64,000 bases of DNA from contig CM019718.1 of assembly GCA_009760885.1 (NCBI GenBank), positions 27,525,633 through 27,589,632 of the forward strand, in the 5' to 3' direction. Numbering within the stretch: position 1 is the stretch's first letter; the number at the start of each line of letters is the position of its first letter. The notes beneath the pieces were generated by a model. That model made no database searches, was not told the origin of the DNA, and saw only the letters and a program-made list of their open reading frames with translations. Below are positions 44,150 to 54,810 of this stretch, in pieces. A program made the translations under genes and the position numbers. Source of the stretch: Achatina immaculata (lineage: Eukaryota; Mollusca; Gastropoda; Stylommatophora; Achatinidae).

Positions 44150-44300
44150 AAGATGTCTTTGTAGTTCCAGGCAGGTAAAAGTAAAGGTAAAAGTGTTCCA
44201 TTGTATCTTTGTGGTTCTAAGTAGGTAGAAGTAAAGGTAAAGGTGTTGCATTGTAGCTTTGTGATTCTAGGTGGGTAGAAGTAAAGGTGTTCCATGGAGA
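44150..44300. repeat. short tandem repeat at the exon 3 donor
   Basis: Three units of roughly 55 bp share CTTTGTGGTTCTAAGTAGGT- and AGTAAAGGTAAAGGTG-like words. They begin within ten bases of the splice donor and blend into the SINE tail at 44285. Confidence 0.7.
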
Positions 44301-44529
44301 CACCTGGGGGATATGGTGTTAGTGTCCATATTGTTCTTGATCTTTTGGCACATTAGAGAGTGATGTGGTTAGCATTACATCTGACTGTCTTTCTTTCCAC
44401 CCCAGCTCAAAAAGAACCCAGGTGCTCATTTCTTTGGTTGGGTAACTGGGGCATTTCTGGCCAAATTCAAACCACAAACCTCCTCCACAAGAGACTGTGC
44501 ACTACCCATGTGACCACTCAGGTGCCTAG
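44285..44529 (-). mobile_element. tRNA-SINE, diverged
   Basis: In reverse orientation: tail AAAGGTGTTCC, body GTGTTAGTGTCCATATTG, B-box complement AAATTCAAACCACAAACC, and head complement GTGCACTACCCATGTGACCA ending CCTAG. It is older than the copies at 22.3 and 34.5 kb. Confidence 0.75.
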
Positions 44530-45328
44530 TTCCAGATCTTCTTCTTCTTCTTCTTCTTCTTCTTTCCCAGCCATTAAGGCTCATTGCTCATTGCTGCAGA
44601 TAATTTGCCTCCATTCCTCCCTATTCCTAATCTTCTCTCTCCAGTTGGTGACATCAATTTCTTTTATATCCTCTTCTATATTGTCTTTCCATCTCCGTAT
44701 TGGTCTACCCTATGGTCTTGTTTCCCTCATCTCTTGTGCATACATCATTTTTGTTTGTCTGTTCTTTTCCATTCTTTCTATATGGCCCAGCCAGCGTAGT
44801 CTGTTCAGTTTCAAGACATTTATAATTCGTTGGGATTTAAATAAGCTGTTCGGTTCAGTGTTCTTTCTAGCTCTCCATTCTCCACTGTTGATATCCTTTA
44901 TGGGCCCAAAGATTCTTCTTAGGATCTTATTCTTAAAGATCTGCAATTGTTGTTCATCTTTCTTTGTCATACTCCATGTTTCTGATCCATACATGACAGC
45001 TGGTCTTATTATAGTTTTGTAGATTATTATTTTGGTGTTTTGGGACAGGATTTTGGATTTTAACAGGTGTTGCAAGGCAAAGTATATTTTATTCCCTATC
45101 TGTACTCTGATTTTAATTTCCTCGCTTACTGTATCGCTTCTGTTGAAGGTTGTGCCTAGATATTTGTATGTTTCTGCTTTCCTAATAATCATATCTCCAT
45201 CATTTATATAATCTGGATCATTCTGCTTCTGGTCTGTTGATATCTTCATAGTACTCTTTCTTATCTTGGTTAATGGTCAAGCCCACTTTTAGTGCCACAT
45301 CTCTCAGGTATATGCCTAGTTCAAGATC
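44524..45328 (-). mobile_element. LINE-D insertion with 15-bp target duplication
   Basis: GCCTAGTTCCAGATC (44524-44538) and GCCTAGTTCAAGATC (45314-45328) flank a 775-bp insert. The minus strand encodes an open frame with ETYKYLGTTFNRSDTVSEEI, YGSETWSMTKKDEQQLQIFK, ILRRIFGPIKD and RLRWLGHIERMEKNRQTKMM. The plus-strand left edge is a CTT microsatellite (GAA tail). The target lies at the head of the adjacent SINE. Confidence 0.85.
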
Positions 45329-47505
45329 ATCATCATCAGGTGCTGTGCTGACTGGCGTTGGCTATTATGCTTCTCCAGAGCCTTCATGCAGACCATCAGC
45401 TCAATTGGTGATCTCCTCTCACACCATCCCATCAGACTGTCCAGTATTACTTCTCTTGGTCTTTTTTCTTGATCTTCTTCCTTCTATTTTTTCTGTTATA
45501 ATATTTTCAATACCCCCTCTTCTCATTGCATGTCCTATGAAAGTACATTGTCTCTCTCTTATTTTTTGACAAGATTTTTTGTTTCTCCATCTCTTCTCAT
45601 ACATTCTTCATTAGTTATTTTTGCTGTCCAGGGGATTCGCAACATTCTTCTAATAAACCATATTTCTGCTGCTTCCAATGATTTGTGTGCAGACCTGCCT
45701 ATTGTCCATGATTCACTTCCATATAACAAGATAGGTTCAATACAGCATTTTAGGATGCGTTTTCTAACATTCATTGATAAGGATGTGTTGAATAATATGT
45801 TTCTCATTCTCTGAAATGCAGTCTCTGCTTGGCCTATTCTGTTCCTAATTTCTGTTCTGCATTTCCCATCTGAAGTTATTACTACTCCAAGGTATTTGAA
45901 TTTCTGCACCTGTTTTAGAATAGTTCCATTTAATTTTATACTGCATGTTGGTGGATTCTGTTTCTTAGATATAAGTCTCTGTCTTTTTGATGTTCAAAGT
46001 AAGTCCTTTCTTTGGCGACTTTATCCAAGAGATTTTGCAGGTCTTGTTGGTTCTCAGCTATCAGTACTGTGTCGTCAGCATACCGAAGGTTGTTAATATT
46101 GTATCCTCCAATTTTTATGCCTGTTTCTTTGATGATCATTCTTAGAATATTCTCGCTGTACAAAGAAAAATTGTCTCGAGATAGTACACATCCTTGTCAC
46201 ACCCCTTGTTTTATAGGTTGATATTTTCCAGTTCTATTTTCAACTTGAATTGCTGCTTCTTGCTGCCAGTATAAATGTTTTACAATCCTCAGGTCTTTGC
46301 CGTCTATATTGATGTCTTCAAGCATTTTAATAATTTCATTATGTTTCACCTTGTCGAATGCCTTGGTGTAATCAATGAAGCATAAGTAGAGATCTTTCTG
46401 TACTTCTAAAGCTCTTTCTGTTAGTGTTCATAAAGCATAAATGGCATTGTGTGTTCCCTTTCCTTCAACAAATCCAAACTGTTCATCTGCAATTTCCATC
46501 TTTATCTTTTTCCTTGCTCTTCTCATAATGATTCTCAGAAGTAGCCTCGTTATGTGACATAAGAGGCTGATAGTCCGGTGGTCATCACAAAACTTTGCAC
46601 CTGGTTTCTTTGGTAGTGCTATAAACGTGGATTTAAGCAGGTCACTGGGCATGTAACCACTGTTGTAAATGTCATTCAGTAACTTGTTATTATTTTATTC
46701 CTATCTCCTCTAGTGCCTCTATTTCTTCTATTGTTATATCATCAAGCCCAGTCGCTTTTCCTTTCTTCATGTGTTTAATGGCATCTATGATTTCATCTTC
46801 AAGTATTGGTGGTCCATCACAGTTTTCAGCATCCGGTGTTAATTCTGGTCTTTCTCCTCCATATAGCTCACTGTGTACTCTCTCCACCTGTCCACAATGT
46901 CTTCTTTTCCCATTAACATTTTACCTTCTTTTGATTTCAGGCATCCTGTGGTATATTTAGTTTTCCTACCTGTGACTTCACTAATTTGTTTGTGCATGTT
47001 TTTGCTGTCTTTATTATGAGAGTCCTATTTGTCTGCATTGTTCATTTAACGACACTTCCTTTGCTTCTCTGCATTTGCGTCTCATTTCTTTTATCTTGCT
47101 ATATTTTTCTTAGTTATTTTTACTCCTCCTCTTCTTGTCCATCAGTCCTAAGATGTTGTCTGTCATTCATTTATTTTTAGGGGACTTCTTTTTTTCGGTG
47201 GTATTATCTCCTTAACAGTTTGGTGGATAGAATCTCTTAACATTGCCCATTGTTCATCTATACTATTTATCTTTGGTATTGCATTGTATCTACTTGTTAT
47301 AATAACTTTGTATTGTTCTCGCAGTTCTTGGTCATTTTTAAGGAGTTCTGTATTCAGTTTGATGTTTCTCACTTTTCTGCATGCTTTCTTTAGCTTTATT
47401 CAAATTTTTCCACAGAGTGGGTGATGATCACTATTGCAGTCGGCTCTTGGCATGGTTTTTGTTGTCAGTAATTCCAGACAGGTGGATGTATTATTACATG
47501 ATGAT
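45329..47505 (-). pseudogene. LINE-A, longest copy (endonuclease end to 3' tail)
   Basis: Minus-strand order from the right: RADCNSDHHPLCGK near 47440 (endonuclease S-D-H motif, followed by a stop), RNIKLNTELLKNDQELREQY, IIDAIKHMKKGKATGLDDI, TFIALPKKPGAKFCDDHRTI and FGFVEGKGTHNAIYAL (reverse-transcriptase fingers), NINNLRYADDTVLIAENQQD (Y-A-D-D intact), then KFKYLGVVITSDGKCRTEIR and the shared C-terminus. The tail is GATGATGAT. The ORF is broken at several points, including a deletion near 45970-45985 relative to 33070-33095. It abuts the LINE-D target duplication directly, and no target duplication of its own was found. Confidence 0.8.
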
Positions 47506-47835
47506 GCTTAAAGACTTTTTAAAGTGAAATTAAAAGTCACTTTGTGACATGCCTGTGTACAATAACTTGCTTTATTACTGTATACAAAGACAAAACGGGA
47601 CATATAACTGAATGAACATAAATTAACATTCATCACTTTTACTTCTTTTATCATTTATCATTTGACTTCTTTTATCATTTACAAGGTAAGTAGTTTGGTA
47701 CATTTAATTTTGCTACTTCTTTACTGATGTAAGGTGTCCATACCCTAAGTGCTGACCTTTACTTCTGTAAATTGGTCCTTTAATGTGAAATCTGCACTGA
47801 GCGCTGATTTTTGCTTCTTTAATAAGCATGTACGT
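47506..47835. repeat. diverged 42-bp-type repeat units
   Basis: Units such as GTGCTGACCTTTACTTCTGT and GCGCTGATTTTTGCTTCTTT are related to the array at 48293-48530. The stretch 47506-47690 has a direct repeat of ACTTCTTTTATCATTTA. Confidence 0.6.
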
Positions 47836-48292
47836 TAAGATTATTCAATTCAAATGTAATATCCACCCTCATTTATGCATGTGAAAGCTGGAAAACAACT
47901 AAAGAAGTAGACAAGAAATTAGACTCTTTCGAAAACAAATGCCTAAGGAAAATACTCAGTATAAAGTGGAATGAATTCAAGAACAGTGCAGAGATCAGAC
48001 AGATGAGCAAACAACAACCTGTCTCATGGTTGATCAGAAAAAGAAGGTGGACATATGTCGGTCATGTGATGATAAGAAACAATCAGAGAATCCCCAAACA
48101 AGCTATCAAATGGAACACAACAGGCTGAAGAAAAAGAGGTCGACCACATGAAACTCTAAAGAGGACATTGTTAAGAGAAGCCAATTCATTGGGCATAACA
48201 TCCCTTGATGAGATTGAAAAACTCGCTGAAGACAGGACATCTTGGCGAACTACCATGTGGGCTCTATTTGATGTTTAGCGGCACGGGAAGGA
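47836..48292 (+). pseudogene. LINE-B 3' fragment
   Basis: Encodes LIYACESWKTTKEVDKKLDS, FENKCLRKILSIKWNEF, RRWTYVGHVMIRNNQRIPKQ and RKRGRPHETLKRTLLREANS, with one stop before RKRGRP. It ends at CGGCACGGGAAGGATT without the usual ATAAGATAAGA tail. It separates two parts of a related minisatellite. Confidence 0.75.
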
Positions 48293-48530
48293 TTCCCATA
48301 GTACTGACTTTTACCTCTGTAAGAAATATGTGAATTTCCACAGTGCTGATTTTTACCTGCAAGAATGTGTGAAATTCCATAGTGTTTACTTTTACTTCTG
48401 TAAGAAGTACGTGAATTCCCATAGTGTTTACTTTTACTTCTGTAAGAGGTATGTGAGTTTCCATAGTGTTTGCTTTTACTTCTGTAAGAAGTATGTGAAT
48501 TCCCATAGTGTTTGCTTTTACTGTTGTGAG
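48293..48530. repeat. 42-bp minisatellite in intron 3
   Basis: Six units sharing AGTGTTTACTTTTACTTCTG and TAAGAAGTATGTGAATTCCC. The 42-bp period keeps a repeated peptide frame open through to exon 4, but that frame is interrupted by the exon's own acceptor logic and is not coding. Confidence 0.85.
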
Positions 48531-48614
48531 CTGTCCCTTATATGTGAAATGCCTGTTGTAAATTATCTCATTTACTTAACATACCTAGTAGTTTTTACTG
48601 TGATCTTTTGCCAG

Positions 48615-48786
48615 CCCAAATGCCATGCTTCACTGAGCAGCATATTATCACAGCGAGGCATGGGTAACATCAGCCAATTTCAGCTGGAGTTTTGCACTAA
48701 CAACTTCTACGAGATGGTGGCCGTCGTCCAAGTGCTGATGCATGGCAGAGTGCATGAGAGTCATCAGGATCTTTTTCTGGAGCAGC
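48615..48786 (+). CDS. C16orf89: C16orf89-like exon 4
   Basis: Acceptor TTTTGCCAG, donor CAGC/GTAAGC. Encodes PKCHASLSSILSQRGMGNIS, QFQLEFCTNNFYEMVAVVQV and ESHQDLFLEQ, matching the family segment with a conserved F-C-x-N-x-x-x-x-M and the D-x-F-x-E that follows. Starts in phase 0 and ends in phase 1. Confidence 0.85.
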
Positions 48787-49084
48787 GTAAGCTTAGGAAG
48801 AGAATTATATGAAATTTTTTTTGGTGGGGTTTGCAACACTTTAAGCCCACCCATATTTTTTGCTTTTCTTTGTATAGGAGTCTTGTTAATGGAGGAATTC
48901 ATAGGGGCAGCCATTCTTTTTTTTTTTTTTAAGCTCAGTAGTTCCCAGACTCTTTCACACTGCTACCCTCTTGCTTCCCAGACCACATCACTAAGGCCTC
49001 CAGAAACTTCTTTTTATTCAGTTGGTTTTGATGCTGCCTTGCATTTGTTTTTCCCCTCAGTACCCAACTGGATCTTTCTGACAT
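48787..49084. other. start of intron 4
   Basis: Unique sequence with a T run at 48918-48931. A run-on frame from exon 4 has no family support beyond the donor. Confidence 0.4.
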
Positions 49085-49420
49085 CCCCATTGTCTTGTCT
49101 TCTATCTCCCTGGAACTGTGAGCTGATGTTCTTTGCAGCCGATGCTGTGAAGATGTTGAGGCACAACATCGTGTTGGCTTGGGAGCTGGTTGTGGCAGCT
49201 ACTTCTTTTTTTCAGTCCATGAGGGCAGGTAAAAAAACAGAGGATGTGCAGTACTTCCGTAGCGGACTCCAACACCATGGGGTTGTGGTGGTCCCAGCAT
49301 TGATAACAAGACTAGGCCTGTTGCTGGGATTACCAGCGGAGAGGTGAGACAGGGTCTTGGTCAGCTGTGGTTCATTAACCCTGATGCCACCATGTCAGCT
49401 GTAGGCATGAAAATCTAACA
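49085..49420 (-). mobile_element. REP retroposon copy
   Basis: Matches copy 3 in reverse orientation: CTTTGCAGCCGATGCTGTGA, GGAGGATGTGCAGTACTTCC-like, GGCCTGTTGCTGGGATTACC, GACAGGGTCTTGGTCAGCTG. About 330 bp. Confidence 0.68.
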
Positions 49421-49514
49421 TCATAAAGGGAGCAGTACCACATACTTAGAGAATCACTGGTATAGATGGTTGAGCAATGTGAAGGGAGAGAAAGAGGAAG
49501 AAGAAAAAATGTAA

Positions 49515-49768
49515 AGCAAAGATGAGTCTTGTCATGTGAGTCAGCTGGATGTAGCTAGTCAGGGTCTTGACTCTTGTCATGTGAGTCAGCTGGATGTAGG
49601 TCTCGACTCTTGTCATATGAGCCAGTTGGATATAGCTAATCAAGTTCTTGAGTCTTGTCATGTGAGTCAGCTGGATGTAGTCAGGGTCTTGACTCCTGTC
49701 ATATGAGCCAGTTGGATATAGCTAATCAAGGTCTTGAGTCTTGTCATCAGTCAGGAAGCTGTAATTGG
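49515..49768. repeat. 45-bp-type minisatellite, left block
   Basis: Five to six units with GTCATGTGAGTCAGCTGGAT and TAGTCAGGGTCTTGACTCTT. The same repeat family continues at 51592-52140 on the other side of the TTAA element, so the element split it. Confidence 0.85.
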
Positions 49769-51591
49769 TTAACTCTTTCCATGCCTGTTGTCAGATATCT
49801 GACGCTTCTGGTTTCTCACGTGAATGCCAGTCATCAAAAATTTGACATTTGGTTTGTTTCATTAAAAAAACCAGTGTAATGTTTAGATTGTACACATTTT
49901 GTGTGTGTGTCTGGTGACACTTTTCAAAATGACGAAAGAATGCTTAGTTACAAGCTGTGTCGAGTGAGAAAAATAAAGAGAAACATCAAGAAATTTCAAT
50001 TCTTTGGTGATATAGATAGGGGTAGACAGCAGAAACCATTAATACTGAACTTCATAGACTTTAAAAAGGCATTTGATAGCATACACAGAGATTCATTGTG
50101 GAGAATTTTAAGTCTGTATGGAATACCATCTAAAATTGTCAACATCATTAAGGACTTCTACAATGGATATGTTTGTGCAGTCAAGACAGAAGAAGGGATG
50201 AGTGAATGGTTCCAGATTGAAACAGGCGTGAAACAAGGATGTATACTGTCTCCTTTACTTTTTGGGATTACAATAGACTTCATAATGAAAAAAATGCTGC
50301 ACAGGTAACACAGGTATTGACTGGGTACATGGGACCCAACTAGAAGATCTTGATTTTGCTTTTATCAGTAACAATGTGAATTCCATGCAAGAAAAAACAG
50401 ACAGCATGTCTTCACTGGCTAGCAAAATATGACTTGAAATTAACAAGGACAAAACAAAAATAATGAAAATTCCCCTTAATCAAAATGGAAAAAATACACA
50501 TAGAAGGGACAGATATTGAAGAAGTCAATCAATTTGCATACCTTGGCAGCTACATAGACCAGGATAGTAACACTAGAAAGGAAGTTAGAATCAGAATTGC
50601 AAAAGCAGCATCGATCTTCAAGAATCTTGAGAACATATGGAACTCAAAAGTTATAAGCACAAAAACCAAGTTAAGACTATTCAATTAAAATGTAATATCC
50701 ACCCTCATGTATGCATGTGAAAGCTGGAAAACAACTAAAGAAATAGACAAGAAATTAGACTCTTTTGAAAACAAATGCCTAAGGAAAATACTCGGCATCA
50801 AGTGTAACGAATTCAAGAACGATGCAGAGATAAGAAAGATGACTAAACAACAACCAATCTCTTGGGTGATCAAGAAAAGGAGATGGACATATGTTGGTCA
50901 CATGATGAGAAGAAATGATCGGAGAATCCCAAAACAAGCTATCAAGTGGAACACAACAGGCCAAAGAAAAGAGGCAGACCTTCGTGAAACTCTAAAGAGG
51001 ACATTGTTAAGAGAGGCCAAATTAACAGGCATAAAATCCCTTGATGAGGTTGAAAGACTCGCTGAAGACAGGAAAAATTGGCAAACTACTTTACAAGCCC
51101 TATGTGACATTTAACAGCATGGGAAGGATATAAGATAAGATGGGGTATGGTCATGGCCTGTGACCAGACCACTGTTCTTGAATGTATCCCAAGAAGATCT
51201 AGACATATTAGTTGACTGGAGAAGTAGTTAGTAGGTTATTTCAAACATTATTCTAGCGATAATGCAACACTGAATCACAATATGACATCAACAGGTAGAT
51301 CTACACATCTTAGATAGTACATAATGTACCTCTAGGCCTTTCTGATGGTAAATTGGACACAATCATTGTCTGAAAACATGACATTACTTCTTTTTTCCTA
51401 AAAAAACTCTGCATTTATGAAATCTTCATACATTTAGTTATATTTTGAAACATAATAAGTGCACGGAAGTACATGGAAATACTGTTTTCATTCAATTTTA
51501 CAACTATACCCCATATACATATCAAGACCCGCACTTTATTCCTGTACAAACTGAGTGTCCGCGTTTCTTCCTGAGGCATGGAAAAAGTTAA
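49769..51591 (+). mobile_element. TTAA-flanked inverted-repeat element, copy 1 (LINE-split)
   Basis: TTAA at 49769-49772 and 51588-51591. The left end reads TTAACTCTTTCCATGCC and the right end GGCATGGAAAAAGTTAA, whose reverse complement is TTAACTTTTTCCATGCC. About 700 bp without the LINE-B insertion at 50025. No transposase frame was seen. The TTAA target and terminal repeats are those of piggyBac-type DNA transposons, so it is most simply a non-autonomous derivative. Orientation is set to match copy 2. Confidence 0.75.
50019..51147 (+). mobile_element. LINE-B insertion inside the TTAA element
   Basis: GGGGTA at 50019-50024 and 51142-51147 flanks 1,117 bp of LINE-B. The second TTAA copy shows the uninterrupted site (GATAGGGGTATGGACATGG, about 53733-53751). 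It encodes LILNFIDFKKAFDSIHRDSL, ETGVKQGCILSPLLFGI, a palm in which the expected LDFADD box reads LDFAFIS, then NQFAYLGSYIDQDSNTRKEV and ACESWKTTKEIDKKLDSFEN to the 3' end ATATAAGATAAGAT. The catalytic Asp pair has been deleted and frameshifts follow, so it cannot be active. Confidence 0.88.
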
Positions 51592-52140
51592 GATCTTGAG
51601 TCTTGTCATCAAAGTCAATATCTAGTCAAGATCATGAGTCTTGTCAAAAAAATTCAATATCTAGTCAAGAGTGTGAGTTTTGTCATCTTGTCATCAAAGT
51701 CAGTATCTAGTCAAGATTGTGAGTTTTGTCATCTTGTCATCAAAGTCAGTATCTAGTCAAGATTGTGAGTTTTGTCATCTTGTCATCAAAGTCAGTATCT
51801 AGTCAAGATTGTGAGTTTTGTCATCTTGTCATCAAAGTCAGTATCTAGTCAAGATTGTGAGTTTTGTCATCTTGTCATCAAAGTCAGTATCTAGTCAAGA
51901 TTGTGAGTTTTGTCATCTTGTCATCAAAGTCATTATCTAGTCAAGATCTTGAGTCTTTGTCATCAGAACCAAGAATCTGTAGTTAGTCTAGATCCTGAGT
52001 GTTGTCATCAGAACCTGTAGCTGGTCAGGATCTTAAGTCTTGTCATCAGAGTAAGGAATCAATAGTTAGTCAAAATCCCAGTCAAGATCCCAAGTCTTGC
52101 CATCAGAACCAGTAGCTAGTCAAAATCTTGAGTCATCAGA
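51592..52140. repeat. 45-bp-type minisatellite, right block
   Basis: About twelve units. The central ones are nearly identical (TCATCAAAGTCAGTATCTAG then TCAAGATTGTGAGTTTTGTC). The outer ones diverge toward the 49.5-kb units. Confidence 0.9.
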
Positions 52141-52538
52141 GAAAAGTGTCAGCGCTCAGTATTAGAAATCTGTGCTGGTTTTATTTTGCAATGCTGTCAG
52201 TTTATCTCGTAACCTACAAATGGCATTTATGACACATGATCATTTTTGTGCAATTAAAAAGAAAATAATCACTGTTGCAGTTTTTTGCTGGCAAATAATA
52301 TATTTGTCTATATTTAGCATTTGTGGTAGTTTAAAGTAATCAATTTGCAACAATGAAACAAAACCATATAACTGTATTTATTTAATTTGTTACTTTAAAA
52401 AATAAAACATTTGCAGTAATTGGCTTGTGTCAGTCTAAGAGTTGTCCTTTGTTTAGGTAAAGAGCTTGTACTGTAAGTCTACAGAGTTTTATTTCATGAC
52501 ATTAATTAACTGATTATGTGTATCAATATTTCTTTCAG
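52141..52538. other. end of intron 4
   Basis: Unique AT-rich sequence. The acceptor tract before exon 5 is ATATTTCTTTCAG. Confidence 0.5.
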
Positions 52539-53381
52539 AATTTGTATGTCCAAATCTGGGCTTTTACGAATTCATGAAGAAAGACTATTTGGACCAGATC
52601 CTTACATGGCAGTTCCCATCTGGATGTTTCGGTGAGCGAGAGGGTAAACCAACAGAGGAAGAAGACTTGGACTTATCCGCCTTGTTAGAAAGTTATCACA
52701 ACAGCAATGGGAAACTTCTTCCAGAAATTACAAAACTGAAAAGTAAAGGCGGCCAGGTCATGCACCATGTTAAGGACATAAAAACTAACATGGAAGATAA
52801 AAGTGTCAGATACAGTGCTGCATTAAGAACAGTAGCTTCATACACAGATAACAGGCGTAATCAGACTTTGTCTAAATTGGGTCAGGAGCAGAATCCAGGA
52901 GAAGAAGGTGTTGTTATTCGAGTTCCAAGGAGCGTTATTTTATCCAAATCTGTGAAGGCAAAATTGCCAGACAAGTTATCATTAGTTAAGCCACCAGAGA
53001 ACAAACTTCAGGGTAACTTGGCCAAAATGAAAATAGTGGATAATCAAATTGGCTTAGCTGAACATCACAGCAACAGCCAAAAGTTCAACAACAGTCAAAA
53101 GTTCAACAGGAAAGTACCAAAAGCCATTTTGCCCAGTGGTGGCCAGGTAGCTTCTCACAGCATGGACCATAAAACTGGAACATATAAAAAATTTGACTTT
53201 GAAGATCTCAGTGTAAAGTCAGAAAATTTACTTATGGGCGGTCATCTGCCTGGTAAAATGGACTCTCAGAATCACTCGCCACCTCCAGCAGGAGTTGCAC
53301 ACATCTTATCAGATAGAAAGAAGCTGGAGAATGTGCAGAGCCCAAATCAGAGAAAATTGCTTGTAGAGAAAGAAATGGAAG
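52539..53381 (+). CDS. C16orf89: C16orf89-like exon 5 (conserved core plus long insert)
   Basis: 843 nt, phase 1 at both ends, donor GAAG/GTAAGT. The first 35 or so residues (FVCPNLGFYEFMKKDYLDQI, then LTWQFPSGCFGE) match the family's F-x-x-x-W-L-x-x-I-L-x-WQ-x-GCFG block. From there to the end, about 245 residues are Lys/Ser/Asn/Gln-rich and probably disordered, with a small internal duplication SQKFNNSQKFN, a few hydrophobic heptad-like stretches and no known domain. In vertebrate proteins, as I recall them, this position is a short charged linker. Confidence 0.85.
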
Positions 53382-53523
53382 GTAAGTATATAATAACTGT
53401 TCTTTATTTAATTTTTTTTTTTTTTTTGTAGTAGCAAAATGTAGTAACTTTTTACTAATAACTCTGAATTAACCTGCATTTGAAAGTTGTGTTACAAATT
53501 TAACTATTTTACTATTCACCCAG
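53382..53523. other. start of intron 5
   Basis: T run (53409-53427) followed by TTAAC-rich short repeats (TTAACTATT, TTCACCCAG) that recur at 54170-54330. Confidence 0.5.
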
Positions 53524-54170
53524 TTAACTCTTTCCGTGCCTTTGGTCACTTTTATGACATTTCCGGTTTCCCGATGTTTCAATAAAACAACCGGTGTAAC
53601 ATTTAGATTGTACATATTTTGTCCGCGAGTCCAGTGACACTTTTCAAAATGGTGAAAGAGTGCCTAGTTACAAGTGATGCCGAGCGAGAAAAAGGATGAG
53701 AAAGACTGAAATTTTTCAATTTTTGATGATGTAGATAGGGGTATGGACATGGTCTGTGACCATGTATCCCAAGTAGATCTAGACATATTAGACGATGGGA
53801 GAAGTAGTTAGAAGGTTATTTCAGACTTTAATTTAGCGAGAATGCAACATAGAATCAGAATACGAGATCAACAAGTAGATCTAGACATCTCAGATGGTAA
53901 GTAGTGTAGATCTAGAACTAGCCGATGGTGAGCTGGACACAGTCATTGTCTAAAAACATCACATTACTTCTTTTTTCCTAAAAAACTCTATTTATGAAAT
54001 TTTCTTACATTTAGTTATACTTTGAAACATAATAAGTACATGGAAGTACATGTAAATACTGTTTTCCATTCCATTTTACACCTATACCCCCTAAAATATC
54101 AAGACCCGCGCTTTTACTCTGGTAAGCAACTGAACGTCCGCTTTTCTTACTGTGGCACAGGAAGAGTTAA
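53524..54170 (+). mobile_element. TTAA-flanked inverted-repeat element, copy 2 (uninterrupted)
   Basis: TTAA at 53524-53527 and 54167-54170, 647 bp overall. The left end TTAACTCTTTCCGTGCC pairs with the right end GGCACAGGAAGAGTTAA with one or two mismatches. It aligns with copy 1 on both sides of copy 1's LINE insertion. No intact frame. Confidence 0.78.
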
Positions 54171-54515
54171 CTTGCATTAAAATATTTAACTATTTGACTA
54201 ATTCACCCAGTGCTAACTTGTGTTAAAACATTTTTTGGCTGTTCACTCAGTTTCACTTGTATTAAAACATTAACCATTTGACTGTTAACTCTGTGTTAAA
54301 ACTTGTGTTAAAAATTTAAGTATTTTACTGTTCATGTAGTTAAATGTTATGTAGTTTGTGCATTGTGTAGTTAACTTAAATGTGAAAATCCATAATGAAC
54401 AGTAAGTTTTGTTTAAGAGCTACAGTCGTACAGTTTTTTGTGTGTTAGATAGCATAACTGAATGCCCAATCTTGTCATCTACTACCAGATTTGTTGTGCC
54501 AAATCTTTGATATCA
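54171..54515. repeat. local TTAAC-type degenerate repeat
   Basis: Loose units of 50-60 bp built from TTCACCCAGT, AACTTGTGTTAAAAC and TTAACYATTTGACT. The TTAA element inserted into one of them. Confidence 0.55.
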
Positions 54516-54519
54516 ACAG

Positions 54520-54810
54520 AGTGGCTGTTTAGCCAGGAATTCTGATTATGCAAGTAGATTGGCTGTTTAGCCAGGAAGGCTGATTACGCAAGTAGATTGG
54601 CTGTTTAGCCAGGAAGGCTGATTACACAGATATATTGGCTGTTTAGCCAGGAAGGCTGATTACACAAATAGATTGGCTGTTTAGCCAGGAAGGCTGATTA
54701 CGCAAGTAGTTTGGCTGTTTAGCCAGGAAGTCTTATTACGCAAGTAGACTATCTGTTTAGCCAGGAAGGCTGATTGCGCCAGCAGATTGTCTGTTTAGCA
54801 AGGGATTTGG
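54520..54810. repeat. 38-40-bp minisatellite in intron 5
   Basis: Seven units sharing TTGGCTGTTTAGCCAGGAAG and GCTGATTACGCAAGTAGA. Confidence 0.88.

Noticed and set aside
48330..48812. A 160-codon frame joining the 42-bp repeat to exon 4
   Set aside because: Exon 4 has a good acceptor at 48614 and joins exon 3 in phase 0. The repeat peptide upstream is intronic.
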